Below are positions 6,455-15,800 of a DNA stretch of 29,159 nucleotides, piece after piece. The DNA is taken from positions 1-29,159 of the forward strand of contig CALKRM010000001.1 of the NCBI GenBank assembly GCA_937989565.1, in the 5' to 3' direction. Position numbers and translations under genes: made by a program. Position 1 is the stretch's first letter. Every line of letters starts with the position of its first letter. The notes under the pieces were generated by a model. That model was not told the origin of the DNA. It saw nothing but the letters and a program-made list of their open reading frames with translations, and did no database searches. The stretch comes from an uncultured Candidatus Saccharibacteria bacterium (GTDB lineage Bacteria > Patescibacteriota > Saccharimonadia > Saccharimonadales > Saccharimonadaceae).

Positions 6455-8545
6455 TTATTTATTACGCTTTTCGATAATCTCTTGCGCAACGTTTGGTGGA
6501 ACTTCCTCGTATTGAGCTAATTCCATCGTTGAAGCGGCGCGACCCTGAGACATTGAGCGAATGTCCGATGTGTAGCCGAACATATTTGCTAATGGCACAA
6601 ACGCCTTAATCAACTTAGCGCCACCCATCAAGTCTTCCATGGCGTCGATACGTCCGCGACGTGAGTTAAGGTCGCCGATGATGTCACCCATGAAGTCTTC
6701 TGGTGTAGTAACTTCAACCTTCATGACTGGCTCAAGCAAGATTGGGTTAGCCTGCTTAATACCTTCACGAGCAGCTATCGAACCTGCCAATGAGAACGCC
6801 AATTCTGAGGAGTCAACGTCGTGGTATGAACCATCGTAAAGTGTAGCCTTAACGTCAACAACTGGATAGCCAGCAATAACACCGCCTTCCAATGTTTCGC
6901 GAATACCCTTCATTACGGCTGGGCGATATTCCTGAGGAACCACACCACCCTTAATTTCATCAACGAATTCAAAGCCTTTACCAGTCTCATTTGGCTCAAA
7001 GCGGACCCAAACGTCACCGTATTGACCGCGACCACCAGACTGCTTGGCGTGCTTACCTTGAACTTCAGAACGACCCTTGATGCTTTCGCGGAAGGCAACC
7101 TGAGGTTCACCAATGTTGGCTTCAACCTTAAATTCGCGCTTCATACGGTCGATAAGAATATCCAGGTGCAATTCGCCCATTCCTGACATAATTGTCTGAC
7201 CTGTTTCTTCGTCAGTATGAATTCGGAAAGTTGGGTCTTCTTCAGCCAAGCGCTGCAATGCCAACGCCATCTTTTCTTGGTCAGCCTTTGATTTTGGCTC
7301 AACAGCAATCGATACTGGTGGTTCTGGGAATTCAATTGACTCAAGAGCAATTGGATGCGCCACGTCAGACAACGTGTTACCAGTTGCGGTAGATTTCAGA
7401 CCAACCACAGCGGCGATGTCACCAGCTTCAACCTTGCTAATTTCTTCACGCTTGTCAGCAAACATACGAACGATTCGTCCGATTCGCTCTTTCTCGCCAG
7501 TTGTCGTGTTAAGCACGTAGCTTCCTGAGTTCAAAACGCCAGAATAGACACGAACGAAAATCAATTTACCAACAAATGGGTCGGCAGCAATCTTAAACGC
7601 CAAAGCAGACAAAGGCTCCTTGTCTGATGGCTTGCGACTAACTTCGTCGCCAGTCTTTGGATTCTTACCCCAAATTTCATCAACGTCTAGCGGGCTTGGC
7701 AAGAAGTCGACCATCAAGTCAAGCAACTTCTCAACGATCACGCCGCGACCGTCACCACCGGTAACTAGGTAAAAGTCACCAGCCAAAACGCGCTTGCGTA
7801 GAGCCATCTTTAGCTCGTCAACGGTAATAGCTTCTTCGCCCTGCTCCAAGAACTTCATAGTAAGTTCGTCATCGGCCTCAACAGCGTTTTCAACCAACAG
7901 AGAACGTGCGTTCTTAGCTTTTTCAAGCATATCAGCTGGAATCTCGCCAACCTTAAGCTCGTGGTCTGTGTAGTCGTCGTAGGTGTAAGCTTTCATGTCA
8001 ATCAAGTCGACAACACCGTTGATAGTCTTTTCAAAACCAATCGGCAAGTGAACTGGGAAAGCCTGCTTACTCAAGCGGTTGTGAATTGACTCCAGAGATT
8101 TATAGAAGTCACCACCTGTCTGGTTAATCTTGTTAACGAAACAAATACGTGGCACGCCGTACTTATTGGCCTGGCGCCAAACAGTTTCAGACTGAGCCTC
8201 AACACCCATCTTACCGTCAAATACAGTAACTGCACCGTCAAGCACACGCAAACTACGCTCAACCTCAGCAGTAAAGTCAATGTGCCCTGGAGTGTCGATG
8301 ATGTTAATCTTGTGATCTTTCCAGAAACAAGTCACAGCAGCTGACGTAATAGTAATACCACGTTCTTTCTCCTGCGCCATCCAGTCGGTGGTAGCACCGT
8401 CACCTTCACCACGAACCACACCGATCTTATGTGTCAAGCCAGTGCGGTACAAAATACCCTCAGTTGTCGTCGTTTTACCGGCGTCAATATGGGCAATAAT
8501 ACCAATATTTCTAAAATTCTTTAGCGGAACATGCGTCTCTGCCAT
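6455..8545 (-). CDS. fusA: Elongation factor G
   Basis: EF-G is the GTPase that drives ribosomal translocation and, with RRF, recycling. The P-loop AHIDAGKTT (residues 18-26), RGITI (62-66) and DTPGH (84-88) are intact, and domains II to V follow in normal order (696 aa). Two base-recognition motifs are altered. G4 reads NKIN (138-141) instead of NKxD, and the G5 region reads VTGGDGRG (261-268) instead of the usual SAxKNKG. An SD (AAAGGA) stands about 8 nt before the ATG. In the str operon fusA normally follows rpsG; here yajQ and a protease gene stand between them. No tuf gene follows; a terminator does. Identity is certain; the altered G4/G5 is the oddity. Confidence 0.98.
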   Translation of the reverse strand: MAETHVPLKNFRNIGIIAHIDAGKTTTTEGILYRTGLTHKIGVVRGEGDGATTDWMAQEKERGITITSAAVTCFWKDHKINIIDTPGHIDFTAEVERSLRVLDGAVTVFDGKMGVEAQSETVWRQANKYGVPRICFVNKINQTGGDFYKSLESIHNRLSKQAFPVHLPIGFEKTINGVVDLIDMKAYTYDDYTDHELKVGEIPADMLEKAKNARSLLVENAVEADDELTMKFLEQGEEAITVDELKMALRKRVLAGDFYLVTGGDGRGVIVEKLLDLMVDFLPSPLDVDEIWGKNPKTGDEVSRKPSDKEPLSALAFKIAADPFVGKLIFVRVYSGVLNSGSYVLNTTTGEKERIGRIVRMFADKREEISKVEAGDIAAVVGLKSTATGNTLSDVAHPIALESIEFPEPPVSIAVEPKSKADQEKMALALQRLAEEDPTFRIHTDEETGQTIMSGMGELHLDILIDRMKREFKVEANIGEPQVAFRESIKGRSEVQGKHAKQSGGRGQYGDVWVRFEPNETGKGFEFVDEIKGGVVPQEYRPAVMKGIRETLEGGVIAGYPVVDVKATLYDGSYHDVDSSELAFSLAGSIAAREGIKQANPILLEPVMKVEVTTPEDFMGDIIGDLNSRRGRIDAMEDLMGGAKLIKAFVPLANMFGYTSDIRSMSQGRAASTMELAQYEEVPPNVAQEIIEKRNK

Positions 8546-8590
8546 AAATTTTCCTTTATATTACGTTAATTTGCCGAGATTTTTGGTCAA

Positions 8591-8608
8591 TTTTTTGGCA
8601 CCAAAAAA
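8591..8608 (-). promoter_or_regulatory. Palindrome in the fusA leader
   Basis: TTTTTTGG-CA-CCAAAAAA is an 18-nt palindrome lying between the fusA promoter and start. It may form a small leader hairpin or, less likely, a weak terminator for the protease gene. Confidence 0.4.
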
Positions 8609-8623
8609 CTACTCTTGCGTTTT

Positions 8624-8652
8624 ATTATATCAGTTATCTATGTTTTTGACTA
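8624..8652 (-). promoter_or_regulatory. fusA promoter within the end of the protease gene
   Basis: Minus-strand TAGTCA, 17 bp, TATAAT, with TGA before the -10 box (extended -10). The -35 overlaps the stop codon of the upstream protease. The leader is about 70 nt. Confidence 0.6.
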
Positions 8653-11127
8653 GCTCTGAGCTGGAGGATTTTTAGACTCGTTGTCGTTCGGAGTCGGCGC
8701 CGCAGGCTGATAGTTAGCTGGAGGCTGTTGCATAGGCGGCTGCGCGTACGTTGGCGGATATTGACCAGGTTGCTGCGGATAGTAATTTTGTTGCGGATAT
8801 TGTTGTTGCGGCGGGACTGACTGCTGATATGACTGCTGCGGATATTGAGGATGTTGCGGGAATTGTCCAGCGACAGGATATGGATAAGCATTCATTTTGC
8901 GGCGATTGCTGACAGAAACGGCAATTGCGATAATTGACACTGTCAAGAATAATGCTCCCGTTGAAAGAATCACCACAACCACGATTATAACTGTAGTGTT
9001 ATTTTCTGATTCGCTCGTTCCAGCTTCTGCGCTAGACGCCTCGCTTTCCGTAGAGTCGTCTGGAGTATTGGATGAAACCTCGATCATCTTCGCCACCAAA
9101 TAATTGTCGGGATATTTTTTATCCAATTGCTCAAATTTAGCTTTTGCCTGAGAATATTTACCTTGAGAAAAACTCTCCAAGCCATCTTTCCAGAGCTTAG
9201 TCAATTCGCCGTTCGCCGATAACTCAACATTATTTTTCTTCGCCATAGTTTTCAGATCAGCGATATCACGAAATATTCCCTCTCCAAAGCAAGAATTGTT
9301 GTGTTCTCTCCTATTCGCGCAGGACGAGCCGCCGTAAGTATTCAGTCCAATCTGCTTGCCATCATCATCGAACGCTGGACCACCACTGTTACCCGCCGCA
9401 ATTTGCGCGCTCATTGAAAACAGCTTATGACCACCCGCGTCACTAGCTGAACCAGAAACATCACCTTGCGTAACGGTTGGCACAGTCTTGCTCTTCTTCG
9501 TATTTACGCCGTCATCGACAATTGCTGGATAACCAATCGCCGTCACTCGATCACCTCTAGAAATCCTAGAACTATCACCCAATTCCACCGCTGGAAATCG
9601 CCCTTCGACCTTCAGAATCGCCACGTCACTTTTGTCGCTATTCAGATCCATCCCGCGACCCTTCAAATCAACTTCCGCGTCAATTTTCTTAGCTGGAATA
9701 TTGGTCTTCGTCTTTTTCCACTTAAGCTTACCCGAACCGTCATCTTCGCGCGCAATAGGTTCGCTTGAGGTCTGAATGACATAATCGTATCGATCGTTTT
9801 GCGAACGTATATTATCGGCAGGAACTTGGTTGATAAGACCGAGAATTGCCGCTTGCGCACTCTGATCGCCGCCATCAGCCTTATTTGCCAAATCCCGAAG
9901 CGTCTCTCGAGTCACATAGCCCGCATCTACCACAAACTTTATATATTTATTCATGTTCTCTTGCGTGTTGAGACCCATGATCATACTCTGATTAGAAACT
10001 TCAGTAACATGCCCGTTTGTAGCAATGTAGCCATCGTCAGAAACAATCGATCCACTACCAATTCCGCCCGTGCATAAGCCATTCAGCTGCATACTCGCAC
10101 CATTTTGCGCCGTATAAATCATATCAGCACAACGATATGTTCCCACGCGGACCGTAGCAATTTGATTCCTTGCCACCACTTTAATAACAGAATCTTCGTC
10201 CAGTTCATCCAAAGTATTTGTAGTGTCTTTATCTTCTGAAAAATTTTCCGCCTTAGTTTCGGTCTTAGCTATCGTAACTGAAGCCACTTGCGCCTCATTA
10301 TTGCCATCAGCCATGACCAAGTAGCTACTGTCTGGATTCTGGAAAGTAACCTTGGCAACCAACGCCTCTAGCTGGTCAATGTATGGCTGTGTGTACGAAT
10401 TTTTACTCAATGCAAAAATCGTCATCCAGTAAGGTCTGCCGTTCTGAATTGTCAAGTAAGTTATTTTTTCACCAGTTTTCTGCCACTTGCCGTCAATAGT
10501 GCTTCCGTAATCGACGACCATTTTCTTAAACTTGCGTCCAGAAATCGTCGCGTCGCTAGTGTGATATTTTAAGTTTGGGTTATCCTTTTTCTGCTTGTTG
10601 ATATCGCCCTGAAGCATTAAATCCAAATCTGAATATTTCTTCGTGTCCTTGTATTCCTCGGGCATCGTTGACCGATCAAAATAAGCTTTTTTGCGCGAAG
10701 TTACGATTGAGAAGTCTGGCATAATCTTCCTAAACGAGAACTTCTCTTCTTCCTCATTCGGCTTTTCTGAGCCTTTTCTAAAATGCAATCGCAAAATCGC
10801 ATAAGCGCGGCTTTCTTTCAATTCATCATCAGCATAAGTGGTGGCGCTGTACTGTTTTTCATTAGAATCACTATTTAAGACATGACCTTCGCCAGTAAAA
10901 ATACTCTTGTCGTATCGAATCGAATAGCCATATTTGGAAACGACTTTTTGCAAATTCTTAGCATCTTCTTCGGCAAAAATCTTCTGGATCTTCTTTTTTG
11001 CGGTTTTACTAACTCCGGAAGAGCGGTTATTATTAACGACAATCAGCCCAACTATAACGGAGATCAAGAAAACTACGCCCAGAACGATGGCTGTAATTTT
11101 TAATTTCTTCATTGACTTCTGATTCAT
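8650..11127 (-). CDS. Membrane-anchored trypsin-like serine protease with Pro/Gln-rich tail
   Basis: This is an 825-aa protein with one N-terminal TM helix (about 11-31), an exported region of about 300 residues without recognised motifs, and a trypsin/HtrA-like protease domain. The catalytic triad is visible: His373 in ATNGHV, Asp501 in SDVAILKV, Ser581 in GNSGGP. The His-Asp spacing is about 128 residues, larger than usual, because of an insert at about 395-480. A TPR-like helix pair (about 645-680) is followed by a second TM helix (about 712-737) and a cytoplasmic tail (746-825) rich in Pro, Gln and Tyr. It starts 12 nt after yajQ and shares its transcript. Targets are unknown; with this topology the protease faces outside. 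Confidence 0.88.
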   Translation of the reverse strand: MNQKSMKKLKITAIVLGVVFLISVIVGLIVVNNNRSSGVSKTAKKKIQKIFAEEDAKNLQKVVSKYGYSIRYDKSIFTGEGHVLNSDSNEKQYSATTYADDELKESRAYAILRLHFRKGSEKPNEEEEKFSFRKIMPDFSIVTSRKKAYFDRSTMPEEYKDTKKYSDLDLMLQGDINKQKKDNPNLKYHTSDATISGRKFKKMVVDYGSTIDGKWQKTGEKITYLTIQNGRPYWMTIFALSKNSYTQPYIDQLEALVAKVTFQNPDSSYLVMADGNNEAQVASVTIAKTETKAENFSEDKDTTNTLDELDEDSVIKVVARNQIATVRVGTYRCADMIYTAQNGASMQLNGLCTGGIGSGSIVSDDGYIATNGHVTEVSNQSMIMGLNTQENMNKYIKFVVDAGYVTRETLRDLANKADGGDQSAQAAILGLINQVPADNIRSQNDRYDYVIQTSSEPIAREDDGSGKLKWKKTKTNIPAKKIDAEVDLKGRGMDLNSDKSDVAILKVEGRFPAVELGDSSRISRGDRVTAIGYPAIVDDGVNTKKSKTVPTVTQGDVSGSASDAGGHKLFSMSAQIAAGNSGGPAFDDDGKQIGLNTYGGSSCANRREHNNSCFGEGIFRDIADLKTMAKKNNVELSANGELTKLWKDGLESFSQGKYSQAKAKFEQLDKKYPDNYLVAKMIEVSSNTPDDSTESEASSAEAGTSESENNTTVIIVVVVILSTGALFLTVSIIAIAVSVSNRRKMNAYPYPVAGQFPQHPQYPQQSYQQSVPPQQQYPQQNYYPQQPGQYPPTYAQPPMQQPPANYQPAAPTPNDNESKNPPAQS

Positions 11128-11139
11128 ACTGCTCCAATC

Positions 11140-11634
11140 CTAACGATAATTTACAAATTGCAAAGGCGTGTCATAATCACTTTCTCGCAATAAACTAATA
11201 ACTTTCTGCAGCTCATCCTTCGACGCAGGAGTAACACGAACGAGGTCGCCCTGAATTTGAGGCTTAGCTTTCGGCGCATTAGCACGAATATCAGCGGCAA
11301 TTTGCTTCGCCGTCGGCTGATCGAGACCTTGCTTGAACGGAATTTCCCAAGTCGTTTTCAGGTTCGAAACAACTTTCTCTTTTGATAAATCCAAAACTTT
11401 GCTTGACTGACCGCGCCCTGCCAACTTCTTACGCACGATATCCAGAATAGCATCAACTTGCCAATCATTGTCGCCGGTAATTTTCAGACCTTTTTTATCA
11501 TCCAGCCAATCAATTGCCGCGCTCGTCCCCTTAAAATCATAACGCCCTTGGATTTCTTTTTCAGCCTGCATGAAAACATTATTCATCTCAGCCTTGTCAA
11601 TTTCTGACACAATATCAAACGAAAAACTCGCCAT
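11140..11634 (-). CDS. yajQ: YajQ-family nucleotide-binding protein
   Basis: The 164-aa protein shows the YajQ/UPF0234 signature: MASFSFDIVSEID at the start, GRYDFKG (about 31-37), the central AKQIAADIR stretch, and the C-terminal SDYDTPLQFVNYR. Members form two ferredoxin-like halves and bind RNA or nucleotides; some bind cyclic di-GMP. The gene has its own extended -10 promoter and a GGAGGG ribosome binding site 3 nt before the ATG. It stands directly after the rpsL-rpsG terminator and leads a two-gene unit with the protease gene. The role here is not evident from sequence. Confidence 0.95.
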   Translation of the reverse strand: MASFSFDIVSEIDKAEMNNVFMQAEKEIQGRYDFKGTSAAIDWLDDKKGLKITGDNDWQVDAILDIVRKKLAGRGQSSKVLDLSKEKVVSNLKTTWEIPFKQGLDQPTAKQIAADIRANAPKAKPQIQGDLVRVTPASKDELQKVISLLRESDYDTPLQFVNYR

Positions 11635-11654
11635 CTTCCCTCCTAATTTTTTCT

Positions 11655-11663
11655 ATTATACCA
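11655..11663 (-). promoter_or_regulatory. Extended -10 promoter of yajQ
   Basis: Minus-strand TGG-TATAAT, immediately after the rpsG terminator T-tract; no good -35 is seen. Confidence 0.65.
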
Positions 11664-11690
11664 AAAAATCGCCCCATTTAGAGCGATTTT
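11663..11690 (-). terminator. Terminator of the rpsL-rpsG unit
   Basis: Minus-strand AAAATCGC, 10-nt loop, GCGATTTT with a T-tract. The stem is perfect over 8 bp and lies 23 nt behind the rpsG stop codon. Confidence 0.85.
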
Positions 11691-11713
11691 CTGATTTTGC
11701 TTTCAAGCAATGA

Positions 11714-12193
11714 TTAGCCGCGAGCAAAGTGCGCAAAGGCGCGGTTAGCTTCAGCCATCTTGTGAGTGTCTTCCTTCTTCTTGAAGGCGGCACCAGCTTC
11801 ATTGTAAGCGTCAACAATTTCCAATGCCAAACGCTGTGAATATGGCATTCCGTTGCGAGCGCGAGCTGCTTGAACTAACCAACTGAACGCATAGTGTAAT
11901 TGTCGATGTCCCTGAACTGGGAATGGAATCTGGTAGTTAGCGCCACCAACGCGGCGAGATTTAACCTCGAAGCTTGGGCTAACGTTCTTCAATGCTTTTT
12001 CAAACACTGCCAATGGATCTTCAGAATCCAATTTCTTAGCAGCAGTTTCTAGGGCCGTGTAAACAGCGCGCTCAGCCGCCAACTTTTTACCGTCTAGCAT
12101 TGACTTGTTGATCAAACGCTGAACTAGTACACTTTGGTATCGGCGATCGGGCTTAAGTTCACGCTGCAATTTCTTGGTAACTTTACGAGGCAT
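11714..12193 (-). CDS. rpsG: 30S ribosomal protein S7
   Basis: S7 nucleates assembly of the 30S head by binding the 3' domain of 16S rRNA. The 159-aa sequence has the family features: RRYQSVLVQRLINKSMLDGKK at the start, the VGGANYQIP segment (about 82-90) and the KKKEDTHKMAEANRAFAH C-terminal motif. It follows rpsL after 2 nt, so both are cotranslated. S7 is the autoregulator of the str operon in E. coli; the long structured leader before rpsL would be the place to look for a similar site here. Confidence 0.98.
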   Translation of the reverse strand: MPRKVTKKLQRELKPDRRYQSVLVQRLINKSMLDGKKLAAERAVYTALETAAKKLDSEDPLAVFEKALKNVSPSFEVKSRRVGGANYQIPFPVQGHRQLHYAFSWLVQAARARNGMPYSQRLALEIVDAYNEAGAAFKKKEDTHKMAEANRAFAHFARG

Positions 12194-12195
12194 GA

Positions 12196-12609
12196 TTATT
12201 TATCCCCTTTCTTTGTACCGTACTTAGAGCGACCCTTCTTACGGTTGTTGACACCTTGAAGGTCAAGCGCACCACGTACGATGTGATAACGCACACCTGG
12301 AAGGTCAGGCACACGACCACCGCGGATCAAGACCACAGCGTGCTCCTGCAAGTTGTGACCCTCACCACCGATGTACGCCCAAACTTCATAGCCGTTGTTC
12401 AATTTAACACGAGCAACTTTACGCAAAGCTGAGTTTGGCTTCTTTGGCGTCTTAGTCGTCACACGCACACAAACACCACGCTTAAGCGGTGCATTTTGGT
12501 CGTAATAACGTGTTTTTAGGGCGTTATGAATACGACCTAGTGCTGGCGACTTGGACTTTTTCTTAGCCGTTTGGCGCGGTTTGCGCACCAATTGGTTGAT
12601 TGTTGGCAT
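12196..12609 (-). CDS. rpsL: 30S ribosomal protein S12
   Basis: S12 sits at the decoding centre and governs accuracy. The 137-aa form has the 13-residue N-terminal insert (about 27-40) also found in Firmicutes. TPKKPNSALRK, IGGEGHNLQEH and DLPGVRYH are conserved. The streptomycin-contact lysine in the usual GGRVKDLPG loop is proline here (GGRVPDLPG, Pro101). The Asp that is beta-methylthiolated in many bacteria is kept (Asp102). An AAGGAG site stands 7 nt before the ATG. Its own promoter and a roughly 150-nt leader separate it from rpoC. Confidence 0.98.
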   Translation of the reverse strand: MPTINQLVRKPRQTAKKKSKSPALGRIHNALKTRYYDQNAPLKRGVCVRVTTKTPKKPNSALRKVARVKLNNGYEVWAYIGGEGHNLQEHAVVLIRGGRVPDLPGVRYHIVRGALDLQGVNNRKKGRSKYGTKKGDK

Positions 12610-12757
12610 CCAATTTCTCCTTGGTTGATTTACTAATTATGGCAATTTGCCTTACGGTTTGGATTCAGCAACTCCTCTCCGTGTCTATACCTTTTCCGCC
12701 GAGATTGCAGTCTGTACACATTCAAACCACCGCGCACTCCGAAAAGAGGAAACTCTG
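12610..12757 (-). promoter_or_regulatory. Structured leader of rpsL-rpsG
   Basis: The RNA can form a long-range stem between GGUUUG (plus-strand 12723-12728) and CAAACC (12656-12661), extendable past one mismatch. Inside it GUGU/ACAC and GCAA(U)CUC/GAGUUGC can pair. No open reading frame or U-tract is seen. By analogy with the str operon this could be an S7-binding autoregulatory leader, but no known motif is matched, so the function is an inference. Confidence 0.4.
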
Positions 12758-12763
12758 GAAAGA

Positions 12764-12772
12764 ATTATAACA
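12764..12772 (-). promoter_or_regulatory. Extended -10 promoter of rpsL-rpsG
   Basis: Minus-strand TGT-TATAAT, about 155 nt before the rpsL ATG; no -35 at the standard distance. Confidence 0.65.
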
Positions 12773-12823
12773 CACTCGACGTCAAATATCTACCTAAAAT
12801 ATAAAAAATAATAGATGTCACTA

Positions 12824-12860
12824 AAATTTAATAGAAAACCGCCCCGGAATTGAGGCGGTT
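12824..12860 (-). terminator. Terminator of rpoB-rpoC
   Basis: Minus-strand AACCGCC, 10-nt loop, GGCGGTT, then a T-rich stretch (TTTTCTATTAAATTTT). It begins 24 nt behind the rpoC stop and separates rpoBC from rpsL-rpsG. Confidence 0.8.
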
Positions 12861-12883
12861 CCTGTAGTTGCGAAGCCTACTTA

Positions 12884-15800
12884 TTAAGCAGCAACTTCTT
12901 CTTCGACGAATTCGTCTTCGCTCGGTGTTTCGAATTCTTCGCTTTCTTCGACTGCGCCAGTTCCTACTGGAATCTTGCGGCCGATGATGACGTTTTCCTT
13001 CAGACCGTGCAAGTGGTCGGCTCGACCAGATACAGCAGCATTGATCAAGACGCGAGTAGTATCCTGGAAGGACGCAGCCGATAGCCATGAATCACTCCAG
13101 ATTGACACCTTTGTGATACCGAGTAGCAATTGTGTGTAGCTAATCAAGTTCTTGCCTTCAGCAGCCAATTGCTTATTTGCATTGACCACAGCGGCCTTAG
13201 AAACGATGTCACCAGTCACAAATTCGCTATCACCAGCATCTTCGATTTGCACGCGACTAAACATTTGGCGAACAATAATCTCCAAGTGCTTGTCAGCCAC
13301 GTCCTGACCCTGAGCGGCGTAGATTCGCAGAACTTCGTTGATGATGTAGCGCTGAGTTGCCTCAACACCCTTAAGTCGCATCAAATCGTGCAAGTTCAAC
13401 GATCCAGTTGTCAATCGATCACCAGCTTCGACAACATCATTTGCCTTAACGACCAACTGCATATTGCCTGGAATTTCGTAGCGAGTTGGTGAAGCAGCCT
13501 CTGCCGCGATCACCAAAGTATCCTCAGCCGACTCAATCACACCGTCAAATGGCGCGATCAGAGGTCGAGTGTCGCTCTCGCCAGTTGCCAAGACATCACC
13601 AGCCTTGACGCTTGAGCCAGCCTTAACTACAACGGTTCGTCCTTCTAATGGCAATCGCTCAACCTTACCAGATTCTGGCGTAATTTGAACGATATACTTC
13701 TTACCATCTTCCCAAACGTCAACCAAACCAGCAACTTCCGTAATGAATGCTTGACCCTTTGGTGTGCGCGCTTCAAACAACTCTTCAACACGAGGCAAAC
13801 CTTGGGTAATGTCACCACCAGCAACACCAGAGTTGTGGAAGGTACGAAGCGTCAACTGAGTACCTGGCTCACCGACTGACTGAGCGGCGATAACACCAAC
13901 TGGCTGATGATTGCCAACCAATTTACCAGTCGACATATCAATACCGTAACTTCGCTGTGGAATACCGTTAAGGTTGTTTGTTGATAATACAGACTGAATC
14001 TTAACACTTTCAATGCTTTCGTCGTCGTCAATTGAATCTGCGATTTCACGCGTGATCAATTCGTTCTTATTGACGTGACCTGGAATTGTTTCAGCAGCAT
14101 AACGACCAGCCAAACGGTTTGAGAAGTCAATCATCGTCTCTTCAGTTTCTGATCGGTAAATTGCGTAACCTTCATCGTCGCCATCAGTATCTTCAACAGT
14201 AAAGACGTCTTGTGCAACGTCAACCAAACGACGAGTCAAGTAACCCGAGTCGGCAGTCTTAAGAGCCGTGTCAATAAGACCCTTACGTGCACCACGAGTT
14301 GCGATAAAGGCCTCAAGGCTAGATAAACCGCCCGTGTAAGAGCTGCGGATTGGAAGCTCAATCTCATGGTTGGTTGCGTCCATCTGAACACCAATCATCG
14401 CGCTCGCCAACTTCACGTTGGAAATATCACCACGAGCACCAGAGTTGACCATCATAGAAATACTGGTGTCCATATGTGCCAATTGGTCTTTCAGGAATGC
14501 CGTAATCTTATTGTCGACGTTTCGCCACGCGTTAACAGTTAAGTTGTATCGCTCTTCCTCAGTAATCAAACCTTGGTCGAATTGCTCAGAAATCAAAGCC
14601 GCCTTAGCGTCACCTTCAGCCACAAACTGAGGAATTTCCTCAAAGTGGACATAGTCGGTCATACCAGTCGACACAGCCGCAACCGTAGCAAAGCGGAAAG
14701 CTTGACCCTTCATACGGTCAGCAATCTTAGCGGTTTCTTCGGCGCCGTACTTGTTGAAGATTTGCGCCAACACCTTCTTAAGCTGCTTCTTAGTCTGAAC
14801 GTTGTTATCGTATGGGAAATCTTCAGGCAGAATCTCATTGAAGAAGACGCGACCCAAAGTTGTTTCACGCATTTTACCTTTCGCAAAGATACGAATTGGG
14901 GTTTGCAAGTGAATTACGCCATTGTCGTAAGCCATTTCTGCTTCGTAAACAGAACTGTAAGTTTTGACCTTGTCGGTCTGAGCTTGTGGCTTGTCGTAAG
15001 TCAAGTAATAGTTACCAAGCACGATGTCCTGTGAAATATGCAACACTGGCGCGCCATCGGCAGGCTTCAACAAGTTGGCAGTTGCGCTCATCAATTCACG
15101 AGCTTCAGCCTGAGCCTCTTTCGATAGCGGCAAGTGAACAGCCATCTGGTCACCGTCGAAGTCGGCGTTAAATCCAGCACAAACTAGCGGGTGCAATTGA
15201 ATAGCTTTTCCTTCAACCAAAACTGGCTGGAAGGCTTGAATTGACAAACGGTGCAAACTTGGTGCGCGGTTAAGCAACACATACTTACCTTCAATTGCTG
15301 AATCCAGCGCGTCCCAAACTACCGCTTCACCAGCTTCAATTAGGCGTGAAGCCGAGCGAATATTGTGCGCAAATTCATTCTTAATCAACCAGCTAATCAC
15401 GAACGGCTTGAACAATTCCAGCGCCATTTGTTTTGGCAAACCACATTGGTTAATCTTCAATTTTGGACCAACCACGATAACCGAACGACCAGAATAGTCA
15501 ACGCGCTTACCGAGAAGGTTCTGGCGGAAGCGACCCTGCTTACCCTTTAGCATATCACTCAAGCTCTTCAAGCTGCGACGACCACCAGTCGAGCTAACTG
15601 CGCGACCGCGTGATGCTGAATTGTCAATCAAAGCGTCAACAGCTTCCTGAAGCATGCGCTTTTCATTGCGCTGAATAACTTCTGGCGCGTTAAGCTCAAT
15701 CAACTTCTTTAGGCGATTGTTTCGGTTGATAATTCGGCGATACAAATCGTTCAAGTCAGATGTCGCAAATCGACCACCAGACAACGCCACCATTGGGCGA

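Noticed and set aside
8634..8891. Second frame within the protease tail
   Set aside because: It overlaps the Pro/Gln-rich repeats of the protease in another frame and has basic, Ser/Arg-rich composition typical of a shadow.
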